Of a stretch of DNA of 64,000 nucleotides, positions 26,284 to 34,499 are shown in pieces. The notes below the pieces were generated by a model. It was not told the DNA's origin, searched no databases, and saw only the letters and a list, made by a program, of their open reading frames with translations. This stretch comes from Streptomyces nymphaeiformis. GTDB lineage: Bacteria; Actinomycetota; Actinomycetes; Streptomycetales; Streptomycetaceae. The first letter of the stretch is position 1. Every line of letters starts with the position of its first letter. The stretch is from assembly GCF_014203895.1 (NCBI RefSeq), contig NZ_JACHJY010000008.1:248001-312000 (forward strand), in the 5' to 3' direction. Position numbers and translations under genes: made by a program.

Positions 26284-27342
26284 CTACGAGAGGACCTCGG
26301 CCAGGTCGTACGAGACGGGTTCGTCCAGCTGTCCGTAGCCGCAGGACTCCGGCGTCCGGTCCGGGCGCCACCGCTTGAACTGCGCGGTGTGGCGGAAGCG
26401 GTCGCCCTCCATGTGGTCGTAGCCGACCTCGCAGACCCGCTCCGGCCGCAGCGCCACCCACGACAGGTCCTTCCTGCCCGACCAGCGGCTCGGCGCGCCC
26501 GGCAGCCGCGCCTCCTCGTGCGCCGCCTCGTCCGTCCACGCCGCCCACGGGTGACCGTCCGGCGGGTCCATCCGGAGCGGCTCCAGCTCCTCGACGAGCT
26601 CGGCGCGGCGGGCGGCGGTGAAGGCCGCGCAGACGCCCACGTGCTGGAGGGTGCCCCGGTCGTCGTACAGGCCGAGCAGCAGCGAGCCGACCACGGGGCC
26701 GCTCTTGTGGAAGCGGTATCCGGCCACGACGACGTCGGCCGTCCGCTCGTGCTTGATCTTGTACATGAGGCGGGCGTCCGGCCGGTACGGAAGGTCGAGC
26801 GGCTTGGCGATCACCCCGTCGAGCCCGGCGCCCTCGTACTGCTCGAACCACCGCTCCGCGAGCTCGGGGTCCCGGGTCGCCGACGCCAGGTGGACCGGCG
26901 CGTCGACCCCGTCGAGGACGCGCTCCAGGGCGGAGCGGCGCTCGCTCAGCGGGGTGTCGAGCAGGGACTCGTCCCCGAGGGCGAGCAGGTCGAAGGCGAT
27001 GAACCGGGCCGGGGTGGTCTCGGCGAGCATGCGGACCCGGGAGTCGGCCGGATGGATCCGCTCGGAGAGCCGGTCGAAGTCGAGGCGGCCGCCGTGCTCG
27101 ATGACGATCTCCCCGTCGACGACGCAGCGCTCCGGCAGCCGGGCCGCGAGCGCCTCGACCAGGTCGGGGAAGTAGCGGGTGAGCGGCTTGCCCGTACGGC
27201 TGCCGATGACGAGCTCCGGCCCGTCCCGGTGCACGATCGCGCGGAAGCCGTCCCACTTCGCCTCGTACTGCATCCCGGGCGGGATCCGCTTCACGGCTTT
27301 GGCGAGCATCGGTTTCACGGGCGGCATCACCGGAAGATCCAT
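26284..27342 (-). CDS. ligC: ATP-dependent DNA ligase (LigC type)
   Basis: The 352-residue protein has the nucleotidyltransferase motif I EAKWDGFRAIV with catalytic Lys29, motif III FIAFDLLALGD, motif IV DGVIAKPLDLPY and motif V KIKHERTADVVV, followed by an OB-fold. Length and lack of extra domains match the stand-alone LigC of actinobacteria, which acts in end joining or base-excision repair. ATG 27342 is 6 bases from a GACAAT -10 box (27349-27354, minus strand). It is divergent from a LigD-type polymerase gene, so both are probably co-regulated. Confidence 0.93.
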   Translation of the reverse strand: MDLPVMPPVKPMLAKAVKRIPPGMQYEAKWDGFRAIVHRDGPELVIGSRTGKPLTRYFPDLVEALAARLPERCVVDGEIVIEHGGRLDFDRLSERIHPADSRVRMLAETTPARFIAFDLLALGDESLLDTPLSERRSALERVLDGVDAPVHLASATRDPELAERWFEQYEGAGLDGVIAKPLDLPYRPDARLMYKIKHERTADVVVAGYRFHKSGPVVGSLLLGLYDDRGTLQHVGVCAAFTAARRAELVEELEPLRMDPPDGHPWAAWTDEAAHEEARLPGAPSRWSGRKDLSWVALRPERVCEVGYDHMEGDRFRHTAQFKRWRPDRTPESCGYGQLDEPVSYDLAEVLS

Positions 27343-27394
27343 GGGGTGATTGTCTGATATGCGGGAGTTGTCGGCGAGCCCTAGGGTGGCCCGC
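27343..27394. promoter_or_regulatory. Interlocked divergent promoters of ligC and the LigD-like polymerase
   Basis: In 52 bases there is a minus-strand GACAAT -10 (27349-27354, 6 bases from the ligase ATG) and a plus-strand TAGGGT -10 (27382-27387, 7 bases from the polymerase ATG). The -35 regions must interleave, and both mRNAs would be leaderless. One regulator could shut both genes. Confidence 0.55.
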
Positions 27395-28429
27395 ATGGCA
27401 GGCAAGGCGGCAGCGGTGGAGATCGAGGTCGGCGACCGGACCGTACGGGTCTCCCACCCCGACAAGGTGTACTTCCCTGAACCCGGCTACACCAAGATGG
27501 ACCTGGTCCGGTACTACCTGGCCGTGGGCGACGGCGTCACCCGCGCCCTGCGGAACCGTCCCACGACCCTGGAGCGCTATCCCGACGGGGTGACCGGCGA
27601 GTCCTTCTTCCAGAAGCACGCCCCGAAGCACCTGCCCGACTGGATCCCGACGGCCCGCATCACCTTCCCCAGCGGCCGGTCGGCCGACGAGATGTGCCCC
27701 ACCGAGCCGGCCGCCGTGCTCTGGGCGGCCAACCTCGGCGCCGTCACCTTCCATCCCTGGCCGGTGCGCCGGGACGACACCGACCACCCCGACGAACTCC
27801 GCATCGACCTCGACCCGCAGCCCGGCACGGACTACGCCGACGCCGTCCGCGCCGCCCACGAGCTGCGCGCGGTCCTCGACGAGCACGGGCTGCGCGGCTG
27901 GCCGAAGACCTCGGGCGGCCGGGGTCTGCACGTCTTCGTGCCGATCGTCTCCGAATGGACGTTCACCCAGGTCAGGCGGGCGGTGATCGCCTGCGGCCGG
28001 GAGCTGGAGCGGCGGATGCCGGACCGGGTCACGATCCGGTGGTGGAAGGAAGAGCGGGGCGAGCGGATCTTCGTCGACTACAACCAGGCGGCCCGGGACC
28101 GCACGATCGCCTCCGCCTACTCCGTGCGCCCCCGGCCGCACGCCCCCGTCTCGGCGCCGCTGCGGTGGGAGGAGATCGACGACGCCGTGCCGAGGGACTT
28201 CGACATCAGGACGATGCCGGCGCGGTACGCGGAGGTCGGCGACGTCCACGCGGACATGGACGACGAGCGGTTCAGCCTGGAGTCGCTGCTCGAACTGGCC
28301 CGGCGGGACGAGGCGGAACACGGTCTGGGCGACCTGCCGTACCCGCCGGAGTACCCGAAGATGCCGGGCGAACCCAAGCGGGTGCAGCCGAGCCGGGCGA
28401 AGGAGGAGAAGGAGTCCGAGGGGGAGTAG
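27395..28429 (+). CDS. LigD-type polymerase/primase domain protein
   Basis: The 344-residue protein is a stand-alone archaeo-eukaryotic-primase-like polymerase, as in the polymerase part of LigD. It has the metal-binding RIDLDPQPG, the KTSGGRGLHVFVPI motif and a final VDYNQAARDRTIASAYSVRP block. It fills gaps with a ribonucleotide preference during non-homologous end joining. Its gene is head-to-head with an ATP-dependent ligase. Together they reconstitute LigD functions as separate polypeptides; a Ku gene is not in the window. Confidence 0.93.
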   Translation: MAGKAAAVEIEVGDRTVRVSHPDKVYFPEPGYTKMDLVRYYLAVGDGVTRALRNRPTTLERYPDGVTGESFFQKHAPKHLPDWIPTARITFPSGRSADEMCPTEPAAVLWAANLGAVTFHPWPVRRDDTDHPDELRIDLDPQPGTDYADAVRAAHELRAVLDEHGLRGWPKTSGGRGLHVFVPIVSEWTFTQVRRAVIACGRELERRMPDRVTIRWWKEERGERIFVDYNQAARDRTIASAYSVRPRPHAPVSAPLRWEEIDDAVPRDFDIRTMPARYAEVGDVHADMDDERFSLESLLELARRDEAEHGLGDLPYPPEYPKMPGEPKRVQPSRAKEEKESEGE

Positions 28430-28432
28430 GGG

Positions 28433-28471
28433 GAGGGCCGGGACGCTTCCGGGTGGGCGTCGCCGGCCCTC
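28433..28471 (+). terminator. Terminator after the LigD-like polymerase gene
   Basis: GAGGGCCGG plus GACGC (28433-28446) pair with GCGTC and CCGGCCCTC (28457-28461, 28463-28471), 14 pairs with one bulged G at 28462, just after the stop codon. Confidence 0.7.
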
Positions 28472-28490
28472 GATCTTCACTCTAAAACAA

Positions 28491-28504
28491 CACGAACGAT
28501 CGTG
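28491..28504. promoter_or_regulatory. TetR-type operator upstream of the hydrolase
   Basis: CACGA-ACGA-TCGTG (28491-28504) is an inverted repeat, with ACGATCGT inside it, in an AT-rich region 41 bases before the hydrolase ATG. A related repeat (CGCACG-AC-CGTGCG) lies before the tetR gene at 30097-30110, so the neighbouring TetR is the likely binder. Confidence 0.55.
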
Positions 28505-28545
28505 CTAGCATTTTTTCATCATCAGGACGACCGAGGAGATCCGGC

Positions 28546-29424
28546 ATGTACCCGATGGCTCCGCTCATCCGCACCGCCCTGAACACCACCGCCCGCCTCG
28601 CCCCCGGCCCGGCCGGCCGCTGGGCCTTCCACCTCTTCGTCCGGCCGCTCGGCAGGGCCCCGGTGAAGCCGGGGGAGCGGGAGATCCTCGCCGCCGCCCG
28701 CACCGGGACCCTCCACGTGCGCGGCAAGGAGGTCGTCACCTACGCCTGGGGCGACGGCCGGCGGCCCGTCCTGCTCGTGCACGGCTGGTCCTCCCGCGCC
28801 TCGCGGCTCGGGGCCTTCGCCGAGGAGCTCCTCGCGCGGGGACACAGCCCGGTCGCCTTCGACGGGCCCGGACACGGCGAATCCTCCGGCAGGGCCACCA
28901 ACATCGTCGAATACCGCGAGATCATCCGGGAACTGCACGCCCGGCACGGCGACTTCGAGGCCGTCGTGGCCCACTCCTTCGGCGTCCTCGCCTCCCTCTT
29001 CGCCCTCCGCGACGGCGTCCGCACGGCCCGCTTCGTCGGCCTCGGCGGCGTCGGCTCCTTCGACCTGCTCATGGAGGGCTTCCGGGCCGGACTCGGCCTG
29101 GACGACCGGGTGGTGAGGGCCATGCGCCGGTACGTCGAGCGACGGCTCGTCCCCGGTGAGCCGGGTGTCTGGGACCGCTTCGGCGCCGACCACGCCCCGC
29201 ACGAACTCGGCGCGCCCGTCCTGCTGTTCCACGACGAGGACGACGACATGGTGCCCCTGGCCCACGCGCGGTTCCTCGCCCGCGCCCACGGCGGGAGGGC
29301 CCGGCTCGTCGTCACCCGGGGCCTCGGTCACCGCCGTGTCCTCACGGACCCCGGCGTCGTGGCCGAGGCGGTGGAGTTCGCGACGGCGGGCGCCGTCGCG
29401 CCCGAGAGCGTCAGTCGGCGCTGA
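28546..29424 (+). CDS. Alpha/beta hydrolase
   Basis: The 292-residue protein has the oxyanion motif LLVHGWSS near residue 78, the nucleophile elbow AHSFGV, an acid in HDEDDDMVP and a catalytic His in GLGHRRVL. It is a serine hydrolase of unknown substrate. The first 25 residues are basic and hydrophobic but do not form a clean signal peptide. The convergent TetR gene overlaps its end by 14 bases and, with matching operator-like sites, probably represses it. Confidence 0.88.
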   Translation: MYPMAPLIRTALNTTARLAPGPAGRWAFHLFVRPLGRAPVKPGEREILAAARTGTLHVRGKEVVTYAWGDGRRPVLLVHGWSSRASRLGAFAEELLARGHSPVAFDGPGHGESSGRATNIVEYREIIRELHARHGDFEAVVAHSFGVLASLFALRDGVRTARFVGLGGVGSFDLLMEGFRAGLGLDDRVVRAMRRYVERRLVPGEPGVWDRFGADHAPHELGAPVLLFHDEDDDMVPLAHARFLARAHGGRARLVVTRGLGHRRVLTDPGVVAEAVEFATAGAVAPESVSRR

Positions 29425-30079
29425 GCGCCGCCCGGCCCTTCTCCGTGGCCGAGGACAGCAGACGGGCCGTGATGCCCCGCTCGGCGCGGGCGTACGTGCC
29501 GGGGTCGCCGAGCAGCAGGGAGTGGGCGTTGGCCGCCTCCATGAGGGCGATCACCTCGAAGGCCAGCTGCTCCACGTCCAGGTCCTCGGTGAACTCCCCG
29601 ACGGCACGCGCCTCCGTCAGGGCCCCCTCCACGTACGCCGTCCAGTCGCGGCGGGTCCCCGCGACGGCGTCGTGGACCGGGCCCGTGCGGGCGTCGAACT
29701 CGGCCGCGACCGCGTAGAAGAAGCAGCCGCCCGCGAAGACCCGGTCCGAGGAGTACGCGAGCCAGTTCCGGCACAGCTCGCGCACCCGCCGCGCGCCCGG
29801 CGGCAGGTCCTTCAGCGGGGTGACGACGCGGTCGGCGAAGACGGCGACGGCGGCCCTGACGGTGGCGAGCTGCAGCTCCTCCTTGGAGCCGAAGAGGGCG
29901 AAGACGCCGCTCTTGCTCAGCTCCAGCTCGGTCGCGATCCGGCCGAGCGACAGGCCTTCGAGCCCCTCGACCGAGGCGATGTCCATCGTCCGGCCGAGGA
30001 CGAGGCGCCGGGTCTGGTTGCCCCGCTCGACGCGTCCGTCCCGCTTGGTCCCGGTGCCGCTTCCCGTGCTGCCGCTCAT
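29411..30079 (-). CDS. TetR-family regulator
   Basis: The 222-residue protein has an N-terminal TetR helix-turn-helix (SLGRIATELELSKSGVFALFGSKEELQ near residues 45-72) and a C-terminal helical ligand domain of the TetR_C_6 kind, with FAGGCFFYAVAAEFDARTGPV. ATG 30079 is supported by a TACGAT -10 box 6 bases upstream on its strand (30086-30091); the frame is open 12 codons further. It probably controls the convergent alpha/beta hydrolase and itself. Confidence 0.9.
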   Translation of the reverse strand: MSGSTGSGTGTKRDGRVERGNQTRRLVLGRTMDIASVEGLEGLSLGRIATELELSKSGVFALFGSKEELQLATVRAAVAVFADRVVTPLKDLPPGARRVRELCRNWLAYSSDRVFAGGCFFYAVAAEFDARTGPVHDAVAGTRRDWTAYVEGALTEARAVGEFTEDLDVEQLAFEVIALMEAANAHSLLLGDPGTYARAERGITARLLSSATEKGRAALSAD

Positions 30080-30085
30080 GCCCCC

Positions 30086-30110
30086 ATCGTACTGAACGCA
30101 CGACCGTGCG
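30086..30110. promoter_or_regulatory. tetR promoter with overlapping operator
   Basis: A minus-strand TACGAT -10 (30086-30091) is followed, in the spacer/-35 direction, by CGCACG-AC-CGTGCG (30097-30110). Binding there would block the promoter, the usual TetR autorepression layout. Confidence 0.55.
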
Positions 30111-30149
30111 GACATCTCCGTGCGGCTCCGGGAGGAGCGGCTCCGGAGG

Positions 30150-30944
30150 CTACCCGGCCGGCTCGCCCGGTTCCCTGCGCTCCGACGGGGCGAGCAGGAG
30201 CACCTCCAGGGCCCGCGCGCAGGCCCGTGCCTGCGCCAGGTACCAGCCGAGCCGCGCGTCGGTGATCAGCTCGGGGGTCGCGCGGACCGCGAGCGCGAAC
30301 CGGGCGTGGCCCGTGCGCTCAAGGACCGGGACCGCCACCGTCCGTACCCCGAGGGCCGACTCGCCGTCGTTGAGGGCGTACCCCGCCTCCCGTACGCGTG
30401 CCAACTCCGCTGCCAGCGCGGGCGCTTCGACGATGGTCCGCTCCGTGAACGCGTACAGCGGTGGCAGCGAGCGCGGACCGCCCTCGCCCGCCCGGGGCCA
30501 CGCGAGCAGTACTTTCCCGAGCGCCGTCGAGTGCAGCGGCCGGCGCAGCCCCACCTTCGGGGTCACCGAACCGCCGGCCACGATCACCGCGTGCGGGCCG
30601 CTGCGCAGCGCCAGGTCCGCCGTGGCACCCGTCCGTTCGGCCAGGTCGGACAGTTCGGGCGCGGCCAGGTGCAGGCCGCGCTGGTGGTACGAGAGGCGGC
30701 CAAGCTCGGTCATCGCCGGGCCCAGCCGGTAGCGCGCGGTCCTGGCGTCCTGCTCCAGGAAGCCCGCGCCGAGCAGGGTGCGGGCCAGCCGGTGCGCCGT
30801 CGAGGTGGAGAGCCCGAGCCGGCGCGCGAGGTCGGATGCGCTCAGGTCGGGCCCGTTGTCGTGGAAACAGTGCAGCACGTCCAGTGCGCGGCGGACCGCC
30901 TGGGCGCCCGCCGGGGGTCGGACGATGCCGGCCTCGGTCGTCAT
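30150..30944 (-). CDS. IclR-family regulator of the organosulfur locus
   Basis: The 264-residue protein has the IclR winged helix (RALDVLHCFHDNG, SASDLARRLGLSTSTAHRLARTLLGAGFL) and the GAF-like effector domain (RPLHSTALGKVLLAW, YALNDGESALGVRTVAVPV). GGGGAG lies 7 bases before ATG 30944. It is divergent from a sulfur-type ABC/monooxygenase operon and two copies of a TCCCACAT palindrome lie between them, so local control is likely. Whether it represses or activates cannot be read. Confidence 0.92.
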   Translation of the reverse strand: MTTEAGIVRPPAGAQAVRRALDVLHCFHDNGPDLSASDLARRLGLSTSTAHRLARTLLGAGFLEQDARTARYRLGPAMTELGRLSYHQRGLHLAAPELSDLAERTGATADLALRSGPHAVIVAGGSVTPKVGLRRPLHSTALGKVLLAWPRAGEGGPRSLPPLYAFTERTIVEAPALAAELARVREAGYALNDGESALGVRTVAVPVLERTGHARFALAVRATPELITDARLGWYLAQARACARALEVLLLAPSERREPGEPAG

Positions 30945-30979
30945 GGGTTCGCTCCCCGTGGGTGATCGGGTTCCCACGC

Positions 30980-31058
30980 TCCCACATGGCGGGAGCGGAA
31001 TCAGGCTCCGGGCCAGCTCGGAAACACTCCGTTCATGAGCAATCCCACATCGTGGGAG
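30980..31058. promoter_or_regulatory. Two candidate IclR operators
   Basis: TCCCACATGGCGGGAG (30980-30995) and TCCCACATCGTGGGAG (31043-31058) share 14 of 16 bases and both are inverted repeats. Their starts are 63 bases apart, six helical turns, so bound proteins would face the same side of the DNA. They lie between iclR and the leader-peptide gene. Confidence 0.6.
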
Positions 31059-31142
31059 TCGAGTTGTGGGCGGCGGAACAACCATGGCAAGGTTCCGGCC
31101 ATCACCCCCCAGCGGCACCGAGCCGGAAGGAGCAGTCCCGCG

Positions 31143-31244
31143 ATGCACGCACGACACGTACCGGGTGCCCTCCGCGCACCGCTGGCCCTCACCCGGCGCC
31201 GCCACATCGACCTGGCGCGCGTCGCCGGCACCGGCTGTCGCTGA
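31143..31244 (+). CDS. RxHxDL-type leader peptide of the sulfur operon
   Basis: This is a 33-codon frame too short for usual gene finders. Its product ends TRRRHIDLARVAGTGCR, matching the family of actinobacterial putative leader peptides (RRHxDLxRV...CR) found before sulfur-metabolism and transport genes. A GGAAGGAG ribosome site lies 10 bases before the ATG. The single Cys is the next-to-last residue, so ribosome stalling at low Cys-tRNA could change folding of the 293-base leader that follows. Confidence 0.8.
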   Translation: MHARHVPGALRAPLALTRRRHIDLARVAGTGCR

Positions 31245-31537
31245 CACCCGGACTTCGCCCGACGCCTCGCCTTCGCCCGACGCCCGGCCTTCGTCCGGCA
31301 CCCGGCCTTCGCCGGCGCGTCCGGCCATGGCTTTCCGGCCACGCGGCCGGCGCCTCCACCGCGGTCAGCGCCCCTACGCCCTTCCGTCCCTCTGCGCCCT
31401 TCAGTGCCTTCGGCGCCCCCGGTGCCGCGTGCGCCGAGACCGACGCCCACCGGTCCTCCGTCCGCCCCGCACGGGGACGCCGTGGCCGCAGACCTGATCC
31501 TCCCGTCTCCCGATCCCTCACACCCCGGGATGCCCCC
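31245..31537 (+). promoter_or_regulatory. Candidate attenuator region with four 18-bp repeats
   Basis: Directly after the leader-peptide stop come four 18-base units (31251-31268, 31269-31286, 31287-31304, 31305-31322), each built on an ACTTCGCCCGACGCC/GCCTTCGxCCGG theme. CCGGCC at 31335-31340 can pair with GGCCGG at 31345-31350 over an ACGC loop. Copies of CCGGCC at 31284, 31302 and 31321 offer competing partners. This is what a cysteine-sensing attenuator could look like. No gene is evident here. Confidence 0.45.
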
Positions 31538-32578
31538 ATGACGTACACCCGCGTTCCCGACACGCTCTGGTTCACCCGTTGCCCCGTCCCCACCGCCACC
31601 GGCGTCGCTGCCGACCGGGGCTGGCTCGCGGGGGAGTTCGCCCCGGACGACATCGCCGTCCGCTCGCTCCAGGACGCCGAACCCGGCGCCGACCCCGCCA
31701 CCCACTACACCCACGCCCTGCCCGGACTCTTCCGCGAGGGCGGCAACGTGCCCGCGCTGTGGGCCCGTTCGCGCGGCGAGCGTACCCGGCTCGTCGGGCT
31801 CACCTGGATCGAGGAGCGCCAGGTGGTGCTCGTCGCCCCCGGCTCACCGGTGCGCGGGGCCGCCGCCCTGCGCGGACTCCGGCTCGCCGTGCCGCGTCAC
31901 TCCGTGCCCATCGACTTCTGGCGGGCGATGGCCCTGCGCGGCTTCGAGGGCGCCCTCGCCTCGGCGGGGTACGGACTCGGCGACGCCGTCCTCGTCGACG
32001 TACCGGCCGACGGTCATCGGGGCCAGTGGGCCGCCGGGCTCGACGCCCTGCGCCGCGGCGAGGTCGACGCCGTGTACGTGAAGGGAGCCCTCGCCGTCGA
32101 AGCGGCCCGTCGGGCCGGCGCCGAGGTGGCCGTCGAGCTCGACGACCTGCCCGACCCCGCGCACCGCGTCAACAACGGCACCCCGCGCCCCCTCACCGTC
32201 CACCAGGACCTCCTGGACGCCCACCCCGAGCTCGTGGCGCGCTTCCTCTCCGTCCTGCTCCGCGCCGCCGACTGGGCGGCCGGCGAGCCCGCCGAGGTGG
32301 CCCGGATCCTCGGCTCCGAGACCGGAGCGGGCGCCGAGGGCGTCGCGGGGGCCTACCGGCCCGGCACCCACCGCGCCCTCCACCCGGACCTGTCCGGAAC
32401 ACGGCTCGACCTGCTGGCCCGGCAGGAAGAGGCCCTGCGCGCCCACGGCTTCCTGCCCGAGGCCGTGGACGTACGGGCCTGGGCCGACCCGGAGCCCCTG
32501 CGCCGCGCCCGCCTCATCGCGGCCGCCGCCACGCCGGAACCCCCCACGCGGGAGCCGTCCGCCCAGCCCGTCCCGTGA
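31538..32578 (+). CDS. DszB-like sulfinate desulfinase homologue
   Basis: The 346-residue protein would usually be labelled a binding protein, but it has no signal peptide and matches DszB, the Rhodococcus 2'-hydroxybiphenyl-2-sulfinate desulfinase. WFTRCPVPTA aligns with the DszB segment holding nucleophile Cys27 (here Cys15). HYTHALPGLFREGG aligns with the segment holding His60 and Arg70 (here His56 and Arg66, same 10-residue spacing), including the Gly-Gly. RTRLVGLTW and a closing periplasmic-binding-protein-like fold also agree. It would release sulfite from an organic sulfinate in the cytoplasm. First structural gene of the operon. Confidence 0.7.
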   Translation: MTYTRVPDTLWFTRCPVPTATGVAADRGWLAGEFAPDDIAVRSLQDAEPGADPATHYTHALPGLFREGGNVPALWARSRGERTRLVGLTWIEERQVVLVAPGSPVRGAAALRGLRLAVPRHSVPIDFWRAMALRGFEGALASAGYGLGDAVLVDVPADGHRGQWAAGLDALRRGEVDAVYVKGALAVEAARRAGAEVAVELDDLPDPAHRVNNGTPRPLTVHQDLLDAHPELVARFLSVLLRAADWAAGEPAEVARILGSETGAGAEGVAGAYRPGTHRALHPDLSGTRLDLLARQEEALRAHGFLPEAVDVRAWADPEPLRRARLIAAAATPEPPTREPSAQPVP

Positions 32579-32649
32579 CATCCGCAGCCCCGCCCTCCAC
32601 CACTTCGCCTTCTCCCGCCCCGCCCTCTCCCGCCCGGAGGAAGACCGCC

Positions 32650-33660
32650 ATGCGCCCACTCACCCCGATCGCCGCCCTGACGGCCCTCGTCGCCCTCTCC
32701 ACCGTCACCGCCTGCGGCGGTGCGGACGACGGCGGCGACCCGAAGGGGAAGAAGAAGGGGGAGGGAACGGTCACCGTTCGCATCCCCGACCCCGGCAACG
32801 CCGGCGTCCTCGCCCGTGGCAAGAAGGACGGCAGCCTCGACAAGGCCCTCGCCGCGGTCGGCGCCGAAGTGGCCTGGACGGGCAGTGCCGGCCCCTTCGC
32901 CCCGGCCGCCCAGGCGATGAACGCGGACCAGCTCGACATCGCGACCGGCTCCATCACCTCCGGCATCACCTCCCTCTCCCAGAGCCCCGGCTTCGCCTTC
33001 TTCACCGCCACCGACCCCGACCCCGTCGGCGAGGGCATCCTCGTCCGCGAGGGCTCGGACATCACCTCCGTCCAGGACCTGGTCGGCCGCAAGGTCGCCG
33101 TGAACAAGGGCGGCACCGGTGAGTACCTGCTCCTCAAGGCCCTCGCCAAGGCGGGGATCCCCGCCGACAAGGTCGAGCGCGTCTATCTCCGCCCCGACCA
33201 GACCGCCGCCGTCTTCAACGCGGGACAGGTCGACGCCTGGGCGGTCTGGTCGACGTACGCCGTCGCCGAGATCGGCACCGGCAAGGCCCGCTTCGTCGCC
33301 GACGGCGCCGCCATCGGCTCCGACAACTACAGCCTGAACGCCGTCCGTACGGGCTTCGCCAAGGAGCACCCCGAGATCGTCAAGGCGCTCTACGCCTACC
33401 TCCACGAGAACAGCGCCAAGGAGAAGAAAGACCCGGCCGCCTACCTCAACGTCTTCACTGACGCCGGCCCCACCGCCGTCAACGGCAAGGCCAAGGACGT
33501 CCAGATCGCCTTCACCGGCAAGGGAGGCACCGTCGACCCCATCGGCCCCGAGGACATCGCGCGCTTCGAGACCGTCGCCCGGTTCTACGCCGACCAGAAG
33601 GTCACCCCGGGCAAGGTCGACATCGCCGCCCACCTCCTCGACGTCGAGAAGTTGTCATGA
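32650..33660 (+). CDS. ABC transporter substrate-binding lipoprotein (SsuA/TauA type)
   Basis: The 336-residue protein has a lipoprotein signal ending TVTAC with Cys22, then a Lys/Gly-rich linker and an SsuA/NMT1-like binding domain (ADQLDIATGSITSGI, LVGRKVAVNKGGTGEYLL, AVFNAGQVDAWAVWSTYA). It should sit on the outer face of the membrane and deliver an aliphatic or aromatic sulfonate-type ligand to the permease. GGAGGAAG lies 7 bases before the ATG. Its stop overlaps the permease start. Confidence 0.9.
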   Translation: MRPLTPIAALTALVALSTVTACGGADDGGDPKGKKKGEGTVTVRIPDPGNAGVLARGKKDGSLDKALAAVGAEVAWTGSAGPFAPAAQAMNADQLDIATGSITSGITSLSQSPGFAFFTATDPDPVGEGILVREGSDITSVQDLVGRKVAVNKGGTGEYLLLKALAKAGIPADKVERVYLRPDQTAAVFNAGQVDAWAVWSTYAVAEIGTGKARFVADGAAIGSDNYSLNAVRTGFAKEHPEIVKALYAYLHENSAKEKKDPAAYLNVFTDAGPTAVNGKAKDVQIAFTGKGGTVDPIGPEDIARFETVARFYADQKVTPGKVDIAAHLLDVEKLS

Positions 33661-34499
33661 CCGCCGTCACCGAGGAGACGCGCCCGGAGGGGCTCGTCGC
33701 GCCGCGCCCGCCGGTGCGCCGCGCCCGCTCCCGCACGTACTCCGCCACCGTCCGCGCCCTCGGCCCGCTCGCCCTGCTCACCCTGTGGTGGGCCTCGTCC
33801 GCCACCGGTCTCCTCACCCCCGACGTCCTCGCCTCGCCCGCACAGGTCGTCGACGCGGTAGGCGAGTTGTGGGGCAACGGACAGCTGCCCGACGCGCTCG
33901 CCACCTCCCTCACCCGCTCCGGACTCGGCCTCGTCATCGGACTCACCGCCGGCCTCGCCCTCGGCATCACCACCGGCTTCACCCGGCTCGGCGACGAACT
34001 CCTCGACTCCTCCCTCCAGACCCTCCGCACCATCCCCTTCCTCTCCCTCGTCCCCCTCTTCATGGTCTGGTTCGGCATCAACGAGACCGCCAAGATCCTG
34101 CTCATCGCGGTCGCCACGACCTTCCCGATGTACGTCTCCACCGCCGGGGGAGTCCGCAACACCGACCGCAAGCTCGTCGAGGCCATGCGCAGCTTCGGAC
34201 TCGGCAGGCTCGCGGTCGTGCGCCAGGTCGTCCTGCCCGGTGCCCTGCCCTCGCTCCTCGCCGGCCTGCGGCTCTCCATGACGCTCAGCGTCATCGCGCT
34301 GATCGCCGCCGAGGAGATCAACGCCACCGAGGGCATCGGCTATCTGATGTCCCAGGCCCAGAGCTACGCCCGCACCGACATCCTCGCCGTCTGCATCCTC
34401 GTCTACGGACTCCTCGGCCTCACCGCCGACGTCCTCGTCCGTGGCCTGGAGCGGATCCTCATGCCCTGGCGCACCGCCGGACCGGGAGGGACGACATGA
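33657..34499 (+). CDS. ABC transporter permease (SsuC type)
   Basis: The 280-residue protein has about six membrane segments and the EAA loop EAMRSFGLGRLAVVRQVVLPGALPSLLAGLRLSM-like region that docks the ATPase. TIPFLSLVPLFMVWFGI is typical of SsuC/TauC permeases. The ATG overlaps the upstream TGA (ATGA), and its own TGA overlaps the ATPase ATG, so the transporter subunits are translationally coupled. Confidence 0.92.
   Translation: MTAVTEETRPEGLVAPRPPVRRARSRTYSATVRALGPLALLTLWWASSATGLLTPDVLASPAQVVDAVGELWGNGQLPDALATSLTRSGLGLVIGLTAGLALGITTGFTRLGDELLDSSLQTLRTIPFLSLVPLFMVWFGINETAKILLIAVATTFPMYVSTAGGVRNTDRKLVEAMRSFGLGRLAVVRQVVLPGALPSLLAGLRLSMTLSVIALIAAEEINATEGIGYLMSQAQSYARTDILAVCILVYGLLGLTADVLVRGLERILMPWRTAGPGGTT

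Noticed and set aside
31035..31244. 69-residue protein starting at 31035
   Set aside because: Its first 36 codons run across the operator palindrome; a strong ribosome site points to the shorter 33-codon leader peptide at 31143.
31251..31322. Tandem 18-bp repeats as a CRISPR array
   Set aside because: Units are contiguous without spacers and diverge from each other; no cas genes are present.
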